Shown: positions 34,819-42,929 of the stretch, one piece after another | How positions within the stretch are numbered: the stretch's first letter is position 1 | Layout: every line of letters starts with the position of its first letter | Assembly (NCBI GenBank): GCA_905202215.1 | Contig: CAJKRG010000007.1 | Location: 31,428-95,427 of the forward strand | Length of the DNA: 64,000 bases | Source: an uncultured Porphyromonadaceae bacterium | GTDB lineage: Bacteria; Bacteroidota; Bacteroidia; Bacteroidales; Muribaculaceae | Direction: 5' to 3' | Translations under genes and position numbers: made by a program | Notes under the pieces: model-generated | What the model saw: the letters and a program-made list of their open reading frames with translations, nothing else | Told to the model about the DNA's origin: nothing | Database searches by the model: none

Positions 34819-35564
34819 TGCAGCAGAAGTTTAGTGAGTATCACATCGAACAGCAGAATGAAGATGCTGCTGCACACAACTCCGTCGGTGCTCGCCTTGC
34901 CCACCTGAAGGGCACCGCCTTTCACATAATAACCGAAAAACGACGATGTTGAGGCTATGATGAATGCGAATACAAGCGACTTGATGAGGCCGTACCATAC
35001 ATACCACTCCTGGAAGAGCGCCTGGAGTCCGTAGACGAAGCGCGATACCGTTATTAGATCTGTGAACAACGCAACCGCATAGCCGCCGGCCATCGAAGTG
35101 CCGATACACAGCACACCGAGCACCGGCATGAAGAATACGAATGCCACTATCTTGGGCAGAACGAGGTAGTTGGCCGAGTTGACGCCCATAATCTCGAGGG
35201 CATCGATCTGTTCGGTCACGCGCATGGTGCCTATTTCCGACGCTATGTTGGAGCCGACCTTGCCCGCCAGAATAAGACACAGGATGGAATTGGAAAATTC
35301 AAGAAGCACGATGTCGCGAGTGGCCAGACCGACCGAATATGCCGGTATGAGCGGTGAGGCGATGTTGAGCTGCATCTGAATGGCAATGACCGCACCGATG
35401 AAAACCGATATGATCATTACCAGCGGGATCGAATCGACACCGAGCTTGCTCACTTCGGCTATCGTGCGGCGAAAGAACACTCCCCAGCGGTCGGGAAAGG
35501 TGAACACGCGCTTCACGAACATGCAGTAGCGCCCGAAGGTGCCGATGGCGGATGTTATTATCAT
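34815..35564 (-). CDS. mlaE: MlaE-family lipid ABC permease
   Basis: 249 residues with five to six hydrophobic helices. Family signature (G)TMRVTEQIDALEIMGVNSANYLVLPK and ISVFIGAVIAIQMQLNIA are clear MlaE (DUF140) features. It forms the membrane channel of the phospholipid transporter driven by MlaF. First gene of the overlapping minus-strand run that includes holB, addB and hemW. A -7 element lies about 55 nt upstream. Confidence 0.92.
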   Translation of the reverse strand: MIITSAIGTFGRYCMFVKRVFTFPDRWGVFFRRTIAEVSKLGVDSIPLVMIISVFIGAVIAIQMQLNIASPLIPAYSVGLATRDIVLLEFSNSILCLILAGKVGSNIASEIGTMRVTEQIDALEIMGVNSANYLVLPKIVAFVFFMPVLGVLCIGTSMAGGYAVALFTDLITVSRFVYGLQALFQEWYVWYGLIKSLVFAFIIASTSSFFGYYVKGGALQVGKASTDGVVCSSIFILLFDVILTKLLLQ

Positions 35565-35617
35565 TGTTAGTCCTTCTTATTCGTTTTTTGACTGGCGGAA
35601 GCTATGCCGCCGAAGTG

Positions 35618-35625
35618 CAAAGATA
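35618..35625 (-). promoter_or_regulatory. -7 element of the mlaE-mlaF-holB-addB-hemW run
   Basis: TATCTTTG read on the minus strand, 53 nt before the mlaE start. Confidence 0.65.
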
Positions 35626-35697
35626 CGAATTTTCCACGAATCGACGTCGGGACTCGCGCCTCGATTCCACCTTTTCCCAATTTTCTTTCCCTTTAGG

Positions 35698-36531
35698 TCA
35701 ATTATTACTGAGATAGTGTTCGGCAAGGCGCCGGTATTCGGCTGTGGCCTTGAACTCGTCGATCCACCTGTTGAGTGTGTCGAGAAGAGCGCTGTCGCCG
35801 GGAGCGATAGCCCATACCTGGAACTGGCTGAGCGAGATGGGCGTACTTATGTCAAGTTGCGGATACTGACGCGCCACGCGCCGTGCCACGGCCTCGCCCA
35901 CAACCGCATGTTTGATCTGGCCCAGCGCCGTCATTATGGCCAGATGTTCCGATGACTGTTCCGGGTCTGTCAGCACTGTTATCGTGTCGCCAAGCTCTTT
36001 CGCCATGTTCTGGAGGCGTGTCTTGAACGGTTTGCCCTTGGCTATCCAGAGAGTATCGCCCATCAGCTGTTCCTGCGATCCTACGGCGCCCTTGCCGCCC
36101 GCGCTGTCAGCGAGTTGCACCAGTACCTGCCTGTCGATATATACGGCATCGGTCAGCGGGAAATATTCTTTCAGGGCCGCTGTCGATGGCATTGCCGCTA
36201 CAAGAAGGTCGTATTTTTTATCTTTCAGATCCGTGAATGCACGGTCGAGCTGGGTGAACGGATGGAATTTTACCGGCACTCCGTGTTGCCGGGCCATGTC
36301 GCGCAGCATCAGGTAGTCGAAACCTTCGGCTGTGTCGTTTTCAAGAATATAGGTCAGAGGCGACATCTCGATTCCCACCGCGAGGGTATCGCCGCCTGGC
36401 TTTTTGAAATTTTCCACCAGGCTCGAGTCGCCTTCAATATCGTGCTTTCTCAGTAGTCCGATCGCCACGAAGACTACTATCACGGCGCCAATAATTACTG
36501 GCAGAATATATCTTTTTCTTGTATCTTTCAT
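35698..36531 (-). CDS. Periplasmic solute-binding domain protein (SBP_bac_3 type)
   Basis: 277 residues. One N-terminal helix (about 9-27) anchors or exports it. The rest is a bacterial family-3 solute-binding fold: LAVGIEMSPLTYILENDTAEGFDYLMLRDMARQ, KKYDLLVAAMPSTAALKEYFPLTDAVY, LGQIKHAVVGEAVARRVA. It resembles the N-terminal half of MltF lytic transglycosylases, but the SLT domain is missing. No permease is next to it. Ligand unknown; an amino acid is the default guess. Confidence 0.75.
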   Translation of the reverse strand: MKDTRKRYILPVIIGAVIVVFVAIGLLRKHDIEGDSSLVENFKKPGGDTLAVGIEMSPLTYILENDTAEGFDYLMLRDMARQHGVPVKFHPFTQLDRAFTDLKDKKYDLLVAAMPSTAALKEYFPLTDAVYIDRQVLVQLADSAGGKGAVGSQEQLMGDTLWIAKGKPFKTRLQNMAKELGDTITVLTDPEQSSEHLAIMTALGQIKHAVVGEAVARRVARQYPQLDISTPISLSQFQVWAIAPGDSALLDTLNRWIDEFKATAEYRRLAEHYLSNN

Positions 36532-36600
36532 TTTATGCTCTAAAGAACTTCTTTACAGTAATAAAACACCTTAAGACACCGGCAGGTTTAAACGACAGAA

Positions 36601-36630
36601 ACGGCACAGACCCGTGAAGGCCTGTGCCGC
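36601..36630 (-). terminator. Terminator after pgm
   Basis: CGGCACAG at 36602-36609 pairs with CTGTGCCG at 36622-36629. Read on the minus strand, the hairpin is followed by a T-rich tract (TTTCTGTCGTTT). Confidence 0.7.
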
Positions 36631-36653
36631 TATAATTCTGACAGGAGCGGGTA

Positions 36654-38402
36654 TCAGATACCGAGCTCTTTTTTGATTCTTGCGATCTTGGCGGCGGCGT
36701 CGGCGTTGCAGCGTGCATAGTCGGCGGCATCTGCCATCTTGTCGTGTACTTCGATATAGAACTTGATCTTAGGCTCTGTGCCCGAAGGACGGATAGATAC
36801 CTTGGTGCCGTCTTCGGTGAAGTACTGGAGCACGTTCGACGTTGTCGGGAATTTCAGCTCGCTGATATCGCCTGTGGCGGCATCTGTGCAGGTAAGGTTC
36901 GCGTAGTCCTTGATGTAGGTGAGCTTTGAGCCGTCGATAGCCTTGGGAGGATTGGCGCGGAAGTTGACCATCATCTGTTGGATTTCGTCGGCACCGCTCT
37001 TGCCCGGACGCACTACAGAGATACCTTCTTCATGGCTGTAGCCGTTTTTCAGATAGATTTCCTGAAGCATCTGGTTGAAGTCCATGCCGCGGTCTTTGGC
37101 CCATGCGCAGATTTCGGCCATGAGCGAGATGGCGGATACGGAGTCCTTGTCGCGGCAGAAATCCTCGGCAAGGAAGCCGTACGATTCTTCGCCGCCGCCC
37201 AGATAGCGGTCTTTGGTCTCGAGTTCGCGGATTACGGCTGCGATCCATTTGAAGCCGGTGTAGCAGTCGTACATCTTGATTCCGTTGTTTTCGGCTATGG
37301 CCTTGATGGTCTCGGTGGTCACGATGGTCTTCACTACATACTCGTTGCCCTGCAGACGGCCCAGTTCGCGGTTGCGGAGCATTATGTAGTTCATAAGGAT
37401 CATCACTATCTGGTTGCCGTTGATGAGCTGGTATTCGCCGTCATTGTCGCGGATCACGCAGCCGATACGGTCGGCATCGGGGTCCGAAGCCACTACAAGG
37501 TCGGCGCCGACTTCCTTGGCTTTGGCGATAGCCATGGCCATGGCAGGCGGATTTTCGGGGTTGGGAGAGTCTACGGTGGGGAAATCGCCCGAAGGAACGT
37601 CCTGCTCCGGAACATGGATGATGTTTGTGAAGCCCCATTTCATGAGCGATTCGGGTATGAGCTTCACGCCGGTACCGTGGATAGGAGTGTAGACGATCTT
37701 GAGATCGGCCTGACGCTTGATCACTTCGGGATCGAGGCTGAGGGTATGGACGGCGTCGAGATACTGGTTGTCGATTTCTTCGCCGATAATCTGTATTTTC
37801 GATTTGTCTCCCTCGAATTTGATGTCGCGAACGTCTTTGATGCGGTTAACATGGTTGATGATGTTCACGTCGTGGGGAGCGATGATCTGTGCGCCGTCGT
37901 CCCAGTAAGCCTTGTAGCCGTTGTATTCTTTCGGGTTATGCGAGGCTGTGATGTTCACGCCGCTCTGGCAGCCGAGTTTGCGGATAGCGTACGAAAGTTC
38001 GGGGGTGGGGCGGAACGAATCGAAAAGGTATACTTTGATACCGTTTGCCGAGAAGACATCGGCTACGATTTCGGCGAATTTACGCGAGTTGTTGCGCACG
38101 TCGTGGCCTACTGCCACACTGATTTCGGGAAGATCGGCAAATGCTTCTTTGAGATAGTTGGCAAGTCCCTGGGTGGCGGCGCCTACGGTATATATGTTCA
38201 TTCGGTTGCTGCCGGCTCCCATGATACCGCGCAGACCGCCTGTGCCGAATTCGAGGTCTTTGTAGAACGATTCGATAAGTTCGGTCTTGTCATCGGCTTC
38301 GAGCATGCGGCGCACTTCGGCCTGGGTTTCGGCATCGTAGCCGTCGGTGAGCCAGGATTGGGCTTTGGCAGTCACCTCTTTGATAAGTTCGTTATTTTCC
38401 AT
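36654..38402 (-). CDS. pgm: Phosphoglucomutase/phosphomannomutase
   Basis: 582 residues, the long PgcA/PMM-PGM2 type. It interconverts hexose 1- and 6-phosphates. The phosphoserine loop is ITASHNPKEYNGYK (about 150), the metal loop DPDADRIGCV, the sugar loop GGGEESYGF and the phosphate loop RPSGTEPKIKFY near the C-terminus, all intact. It has a clear promoter and its own terminator, hence probably monocistronic. Confidence 0.95.
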   Translation of the reverse strand: MENNELIKEVTAKAQSWLTDGYDAETQAEVRRMLEADDKTELIESFYKDLEFGTGGLRGIMGAGSNRMNIYTVGAATQGLANYLKEAFADLPEISVAVGHDVRNNSRKFAEIVADVFSANGIKVYLFDSFRPTPELSYAIRKLGCQSGVNITASHNPKEYNGYKAYWDDGAQIIAPHDVNIINHVNRIKDVRDIKFEGDKSKIQIIGEEIDNQYLDAVHTLSLDPEVIKRQADLKIVYTPIHGTGVKLIPESLMKWGFTNIIHVPEQDVPSGDFPTVDSPNPENPPAMAMAIAKAKEVGADLVVASDPDADRIGCVIRDNDGEYQLINGNQIVMILMNYIMLRNRELGRLQGNEYVVKTIVTTETIKAIAENNGIKMYDCYTGFKWIAAVIRELETKDRYLGGGEESYGFLAEDFCRDKDSVSAISLMAEICAWAKDRGMDFNQMLQEIYLKNGYSHEEGISVVRPGKSGADEIQQMMVNFRANPPKAIDGSKLTYIKDYANLTCTDAATGDISELKFPTTSNVLQYFTEDGTKVSIRPSGTEPKIKFYIEVHDKMADAADYARCNADAAAKIARIKKELGI

Positions 38403-38443
38403 TTCTGGTTAGTTATGTAGGTGTATATGATATTCTGTTTTTG

Positions 38444-38475
38444 CAAAGATATGTTTTTGGTATCAGTTATACAAA
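38444..38475 (-). promoter_or_regulatory. Promoter of pgm
   Basis: On the minus strand TTTG (38472-38475) and TATCTTTG (38444-38451) are 20 bp apart, matching both Bacteroidetes promoter elements, 42 nt before the start codon. Confidence 0.78.
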
Positions 38476-38557
38476 AATTTTGGCATTAATGTTCATCATA
38501 TATGTTATCAAACAGATTCCGGACATGTCTGCCTGATATTGTCGCGGTTGAGGGCGG

Positions 38558-39067
38558 TCATGCCTCTGCATTCAGCTGATAGGCTATGCGGGGAGTGCCG
38601 TCCTGGCAGTATATTGTTCCGCAGCGCACGAAGCCGAGCCGTTCGGCGGCCATGCGCATGGCATGGTTGTCTGTGTGGGTGTCGAGCCGCACTGTTCCGG
38701 TCTGTTTCATGGCGAATGCGGTGCACGCGGCCAGCATGCCGCAGTATCTGCCTGATGAGGCAAGGCGGTGTATGGTTCCGTAGGGGCTGTCGTCGGGCCA
38801 TGCGCCGTCTTCTATGATGGCGTAGGTCGGATCATCGCCCGCTATGAAGGCGAATACCATTGCTATCTCCCCTTCAGGGTCGGTGCCGGTATAGTGGTTG
38901 CCCGCGGCTATATCGGCGAGAATCGTTTCACGCGAAGGATAGCCGTTGCTCCACTGCGTCATGTTTCCCCCGGCGCGCATGAATGCCCTGGCCGCGTCAT
39001 AGACCGCCATGATTCTGTCTATGTCCTCGCGTCTGCTCTTTCTGATCTCGATTGGAGGGCGTCTCAT
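38558..39067 (-). CDS. GNAT-family N-acetyltransferase
   Basis: 169 residues. IEIRKSRREDIDRIMAVYDAAR opens the GNAT fold; the acetyl-CoA motif is degenerate (IHRLASSGRYCGMLAACTAFA, where Q/RxxGxG/A is expected), and VRLDTHTDNHAMRMAAERLGFVRCG is the conserved C-terminal part. The acceptor is unknown. It follows the antiporter gene by 18 nt and is probably co-transcribed with it. Confidence 0.82.
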   Translation of the reverse strand: MRRPPIEIRKSRREDIDRIMAVYDAARAFMRAGGNMTQWSNGYPSRETILADIAAGNHYTGTDPEGEIAMVFAFIAGDDPTYAIIEDGAWPDDSPYGTIHRLASSGRYCGMLAACTAFAMKQTGTVRLDTHTDNHAMRMAAERLGFVRCGTIYCQDGTPRIAYQLNAEA

Positions 39068-39085
39068 AATATCAAAACCACTTTC

Positions 39086-40582
39086 TTATACATTTCTGTC
39101 GCCCGGGTCTTCGGTTATTATAAGCAGATTGTCGCCCGCCTGAAGGCGACGCTTGCCGTTGGGAACTATATACCGGCTGTCGCGGCGTATCATCATCACC
39201 AGTCCTCCGTCGGGCAGAGCGATGTCGCGCAGGGTATTGCCCTTTTCAAGATCTTTCTCGGTCAGTGTGAGCGTATGGAGCGATGTCGGGTGCTCGTCGT
39301 CAAGCTCTACTCCGAAATCATCGTCGGCGCATGCCGTGTCGTCGGTGAGCTTAAGCCTGCGGGCAGACGATATCACGGTGGTGCCCTGTATGATCAGCGA
39401 GAGAAGGGTCACGAAAAATACGATATTGAATATCTGCGATGCCCCCGGCACGTCGGCGACTACCGGATATGTGGCGAAGATGATGGGCACTGCTCCGCGC
39501 AGTCCTACCCACGATATGTAGGTCTTTGTGCGTAGGTTGATGTTCCGGAAGGGTAGCAGACACAGGAATACGCTCAGCGGGCGTCCCGCCAGTATCATGA
39601 AAATGCCTATCAGGAATGACACCGCCGCAACCGACAGCATTTCGTGCGGATTGACCAGCAGACCGAGCATCAGGAACACTACTATCTGTGCCAGCCATGT
39701 GAGGCCGTCCATGAATTTCGTGATACTTTTCTTGTGCGGCAGGGCCGAGTTTCCCAGCAGAATGCCCGTTATGTATACGGCAAGATAGCCGTTTCCTCCA
39801 AGCGCCGTGGTTGCGGTGTAGGTGAGGAAGACAGATCCTATTATGAGAATCGAGATCATAGCCGTGGCCTGGCCGCGGTCTTCGCCGCCGGAGCCGCCTC
39901 CGAGTTTGCGGTAGAAGCCGATAAGCCACTTTGTGAGATAACCCATAGCCACACCGAGCGCGCTGCCTATGCCGAACTGCAGCAGAAGCTGCACTATCAG
40001 TGTGCCTCCCGAGAGACTGCCGCCGAGAGTGATGGCCTCTATCAGTATTATGGTGAGCATGTAGGCCATCGGGTCGTTCGAGCCGCTCTCAAGTTCCAGC
40101 AGTGGCCTGAGGTTGTGCTTGAGGCCCACTTTCTGCGAACCTAAGATACCGAAAACCGACGCCGAGTCGGTCGACGACATCGTGGACGCGAGCAGTAGCG
40201 ACGGAATAAAGGCGAAATGTATGTTGGTCCACGGCATTCCCGAGAGCCAGAATATGAAAAGGCCTGTGATAAGGGCAGTAAGCAGCACTCCGGCTGTAGA
40301 CAGAACCAGGCCAGGCGCTATCACCGGCCGTATAGAGGCCAGGCTTGTCGACATGCCGCCCGAAAACAGAATGATACACAGCGCTATCATGCCGATAAAC
40401 TGCGCGTCGTGCATGTTGCCGAACTGGATGCCAAGACCGTCGGTGCCGAAGCCCATGCCTACGAGAAGAAACACAAGAAGAAGCGGCAGACCTGTGCGGT
40501 AGCTTGTCTTGCCTATAAGAACGCCGGCTATGAGGAGGATAGAGCCTAATAGCAATATGTTTTCACCTGTCAGTATCTCCAT
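39086..40582 (-). CDS. CPA1-type K+/H+ antiporter with TrkA-C domain
   Basis: 498 residues: about 12 membrane helices with the antiporter core (STDSASVFGILGSQKVGLKHNLRPLLELESGSNDPMAYML), then a cytoplasmic TrkA-C domain (about 415-495: LPDGGLVMMIRRDSRYIVPNGKRRLQAGDNLLIIT). This arrangement matches NhaP2/CvrA, which exchange K+ (or Na+) for H+. The ion is inferred. It heads a two-gene unit with the GNAT gene. Confidence 0.88.
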   Translation of the reverse strand: MEILTGENILLLGSILLIAGVLIGKTSYRTGLPLLLVFLLVGMGFGTDGLGIQFGNMHDAQFIGMIALCIILFSGGMSTSLASIRPVIAPGLVLSTAGVLLTALITGLFIFWLSGMPWTNIHFAFIPSLLLASTMSSTDSASVFGILGSQKVGLKHNLRPLLELESGSNDPMAYMLTIILIEAITLGGSLSGGTLIVQLLLQFGIGSALGVAMGYLTKWLIGFYRKLGGGSGGEDRGQATAMISILIIGSVFLTYTATTALGGNGYLAVYITGILLGNSALPHKKSITKFMDGLTWLAQIVVFLMLGLLVNPHEMLSVAAVSFLIGIFMILAGRPLSVFLCLLPFRNINLRTKTYISWVGLRGAVPIIFATYPVVADVPGASQIFNIVFFVTLLSLIIQGTTVISSARRLKLTDDTACADDDFGVELDDEHPTSLHTLTLTEKDLEKGNTLRDIALPDGGLVMMIRRDSRYIVPNGKRRLQAGDNLLIITEDPGDRNV

Positions 40583-40607
40583 AGTCTGTCTTCGTTGGTT
40601 TAGAACG

Positions 40608-40615
40608 CAAAGTTA
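40608..40615 (-). promoter_or_regulatory. -7 element of the antiporter gene
   Basis: TAACTTTG on the minus strand, 26 nt before the start codon. Confidence 0.72.
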
Positions 40616-40843
40616 ATAAACAAGAATCAATAATTAAAACGCGTGGGTCCGTATAAAAAAAGCCCACAGTCTGGAGAGGCCGGGGCTAAGAAGGCTATTC
40701 CATTAAATGGGTGGCTTTTTATTGACGCCAGAAAAATGCCTTCTCTTGCTTATTACAACGCCGCAACACCTCGTTTGGTTTGCTGCCATACTCTTTTTTT
40801 CTCTGATGGGACATTTGTCGCTTCGGATGCGGGAATTTTTCCT

Positions 40844-40851
40844 TATTTTTG
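40844..40851 (+). promoter_or_regulatory. -7 element of the cysteine-motif membrane protein gene
   Basis: TATTTTTG matches TAnnTTTG. A transcript start near 40858 leaves a leader of about 48 nt to the chosen ATG at 40906. Confidence 0.6.
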
Positions 40852-40905
40852 CTGTAGCACGATAATATGCGGAATCGATTTATTCACCTGTTCGAAACAC
40901 TGACT

Positions 40906-41892
40906 ATGGCACAAGGAAAAAAGACCTGTAAGATTCTGAAAGAGATACGTCGGCAGATTGCCGAGGCAAACGGTATCGAGTTTGTGACATCGGAATGCCG
41001 CTACAAGGGTGACTGCCTTGGCTCGTGCCCGAAATGTGAAGCCGAAGTGCGATACCTTGAACAGCAGCTTCGTGTCCGCTTCATTGCTGGAAAAGCTATA
41101 GCTCTCGCCGGAATCTCGGCTGCATCGCTAATGTTTATTCCTGTGACTTCTGAGGCCCGAACTCCGCAAGAAGAACATTGCTTTCTGAAAGGTGGCAAGT
41201 CGGATATGACAGACTCTGTGATAGTGAGTGGTGTCGTGCTGAGTGGAGATACCTTGCCCGACGGATCTATATCAAAAGAACCCTTAATCGGAGTGTCTAT
41301 ATTGAATAAACGCACGTCGTTCGGAATAAGTACGGATGTAGACGGTAATTTCAGTTTGCCTGTTTGCGTCGGAGATTCGCTTGAAGTTAAATATGTTGGT
41401 TATGAATCGCAGACAATTTCTGTGACTGATAGCGACGCTAATATCGAAATAGTACTTGTTCCGTCTAATGATGTCTTGGATGAAGTTGTTGCTGTTGCAG
41501 GGATGGCGCCGGTGTCACGTAATGGAAAATATAATTATGCATCAATGGCTGCTGCAGGCCTTTTGGATGCGGGACATTATCTTGATCTGAATGTGATAGA
41601 TGAAAATGGTAACCCAATCGATTGTTTAGACCTTTTTGTAGTTCGGGTGTGGATTAATGAAGATGGAGAAGAAAAAGAGGAAATTATTTCTCCGAGATAC
41701 GTTGATGAAAAACATCCAAGTCGTATATTTTGGGATTATGAGAGTGGTTTGGGAGATAATAACGGAGAACCATTAAATGAAGCTACTCTCCGTATAGAGG
41801 CTTACGGCTACGACGATTCGGTAATGATTAATGTCAATTATCCCAAGCATAGCATCAGGAAGACCATCAGATTCAAACGTAAAATGGAATAG
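40906..41892 (+). CDS. CPKC-motif membrane protein with carboxypeptidase-regulatory domain
   Basis: 328 residues from MAQGKKTCKILKEIRRQIAE; a start 39 nt upstream is possible. The N-terminal module (about 1-57) has a four-cysteine pattern (C.YKGDC..SCPKCEAEVRYLEQQL) known from many Bacteroidetes proteins. A helix (about 62-80) follows, then a carboxypeptidase-regulatory sandwich (GVSILNKRTSFGISTDVDGN, VKYVGYESQTI) and an unassigned acidic C-terminal domain of about 140 residues. Base composition falls to clearly AT-rich from about 41330, unlike neighbours. Function unknown; a cytoplasmic cysteine module joined to a periplasmic sandwich suggests signalling or anchoring. Confidence 0.75.
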   Translation: MAQGKKTCKILKEIRRQIAEANGIEFVTSECRYKGDCLGSCPKCEAEVRYLEQQLRVRFIAGKAIALAGISAASLMFIPVTSEARTPQEEHCFLKGGKSDMTDSVIVSGVVLSGDTLPDGSISKEPLIGVSILNKRTSFGISTDVDGNFSLPVCVGDSLEVKYVGYESQTISVTDSDANIEIVLVPSNDVLDEVVAVAGMAPVSRNGKYNYASMAAAGLLDAGHYLDLNVIDENGNPIDCLDLFVVRVWINEDGEEKEEIISPRYVDEKHPSRIFWDYESGLGDNNGEPLNEATLRIEAYGYDDSVMINVNYPKHSIRKTIRFKRKME

Positions 41893-42086
41893 ATGATGGA
41901 ACTGATTGGTAAATTCTTTGCGTTGGCAGTTGTCCTGTTTTTTTTATGTTCAGTTTGATATTCAGCTGAGACTCGTCTGATGTTCTGACCAATAGTCTGT
42001 TGATCTGTACTAACGTGCTTTTTTGGGGCGAACGTTTATGGCTTATCGATAGGAATGGAGGGCGGATTATCTGGAAGTAATGGAAG

Positions 42087-42185
42087 AACCTCCGCAGGAG
42101 GTTGATTATGCATAGCCCGGCATGCCGACATGCATGCCGGGTAATTTGGCTACATCAGAAAAAAGCCTCTGAAGGAGGCTGATTA
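42087..42185. repeat. Two related hairpin repeats around a palindrome
   Basis: AACCTCC-GCA-GGAGGTT (42087-42103) and AGCCTC...GAGGCT (42164-42180) are both followed by GATTA, so they are two copies of one hairpin unit. Between them CCCGGCATGC (42116-42125) pairs perfectly with GCATGCCGGG (42132-42141). No T-run follows. Confidence 0.65.
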
Positions 42186-42309
42186 CCTTCGTGTTTCAAT
42201 AGAGCGTATCCGCTGAAAAGTTATCTGAAACGCGTGGAAGAGTACAGGAATTAAGTGTTAACAAGGGTTAAACCAATGCCTGGGCGCTTGCCGGAATAAA
42301 AAAAGGTAG

Positions 42310-42317
42310 TACTTTTG
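42310..42317 (+). promoter_or_regulatory. -7 element of the SRP RNA gene
   Basis: TACTTTTG matches TAnnTTTG and lies directly before the RNA's 5' stem. Confidence 0.75.
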
Positions 42318-42320
42318 TGC

Positions 42321-42425
42321 CCGGGTAAGTCCTACACGACCAGCTCCCCGAGAATCCCCCAGGTCTTGACCGAAGCAAGGGTATCGGGTCGTAGCGGTGC
42401 GATGTAGTAAGCTTACCCTTTTTTT
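42321..42425 (+). ncRNA. ffs: Signal recognition particle RNA (small bacterial type)
   Basis: About 100 nt. The end stem is GGGTAAG (42323-42329) with CTTACCC (42412-42418), then CCTACA with TGTAG, then CGACC with GGTCG. The tip carries the SRP helix 8 core: CAGG (42360-42363) opposite AGCA (42374-42377), capped by a short loop, the signature bound by Ffh. A T-run (42419-42425) ends it. It forms the SRP with Ffh for cotranslational targeting. A DUF2284 gene starts within 10 nt of the T-run. Confidence 0.88.
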
Positions 42426-42431
42426 GTATCT

Positions 42432-42929
42432 ATGGATCAGGCAATAGAAGAATTGAAATCGGGTGGTGCCGACATCGCTGTCGGCATCTCTCCCTCGAGC
42501 ATTGTCACGGCGGCATGGACCGTCATGAAATGCCGCTACGGTTGTCCGGAGTATGGACGGAATCTCTGCTGTCCTCCCTTCGCGCCTTCGTGGCGTGAAA
42601 TGGCCGATATTCTGGCCTGTTATGAAAGAGCGATTCTTTTCCGTGTCCACGATATGGCCGTCGGTACTCCTCTGGCACTTTCCGTATGCGCCGGTCTGTT
42701 CCGACGCGGCTATTACAAGGCTCTGGCATTCGGCACCGGGCCTTGTCACAAATGCAGCGTATGTGCCGGAAAACCGGGAGCCTGTCCGCAGCCGTATGAT
42801 ACGGCTCCCTCGATGGAGGCTTGTGGCGTCGACGTATTCGCTACCGTTCGTGCAAACGGCATAGAGGTAGCTCCCTATGCAGCTCCCGGTGCTGTGCCCG
42901 ACTGTTTTGGCCTTGTTCTGGTCGATTAG
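42432..42929 (+). CDS. DUF2284 predicted metal-binding protein
   Basis: 165 residues and 11 or more cysteines in the DUF2284 pattern: KCRYGCPEYGRNLCCPPFAP near the N-terminus, then GPCHKCSVCAGKPGACPQPY and SMEACGVDVFATV. The arrangement suggests Fe-S or zinc binding, though the function of the family is unknown. It starts just after the SRP RNA T-run and may be expressed by read-through from that promoter. Its 3' end overlaps the convergent ligA by 4 nt. Confidence 0.85.
   Translation: MDQAIEELKSGGADIAVGISPSSIVTAAWTVMKCRYGCPEYGRNLCCPPFAPSWREMADILACYERAILFRVHDMAVGTPLALSVCAGLFRRGYYKALAFGTGPCHKCSVCAGKPGACPQPYDTAPSMEACGVDVFATVRANGIEVAPYAAPGAVPDCFGLVLVD

Larger units (their letters stand above)
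41893..42320. other. 428-bp intergenic region with hairpins
   Basis: No gene with coding-like codons is seen. It contains three hairpins (42087-42180, separate entry) and, at its right end, the SRP RNA promoter. The left 190 bp show nothing recognisable. Confidence 0.55.

Noticed and set aside
36978..38420. 480-residue frame antisense to pgm
   Set aside because: pgm carries every catalytic motif and the promoter; the antisense frame has none.
42087..42185. CRISPR-like repeat
   Set aside because: Only two non-identical hairpin units and no regular spacers.
42258..42749. 163-residue minus-strand frame over the SRP RNA
   Set aside because: It crosses the structured RNA and runs antisense to the cysteine-rich DUF2284 gene.
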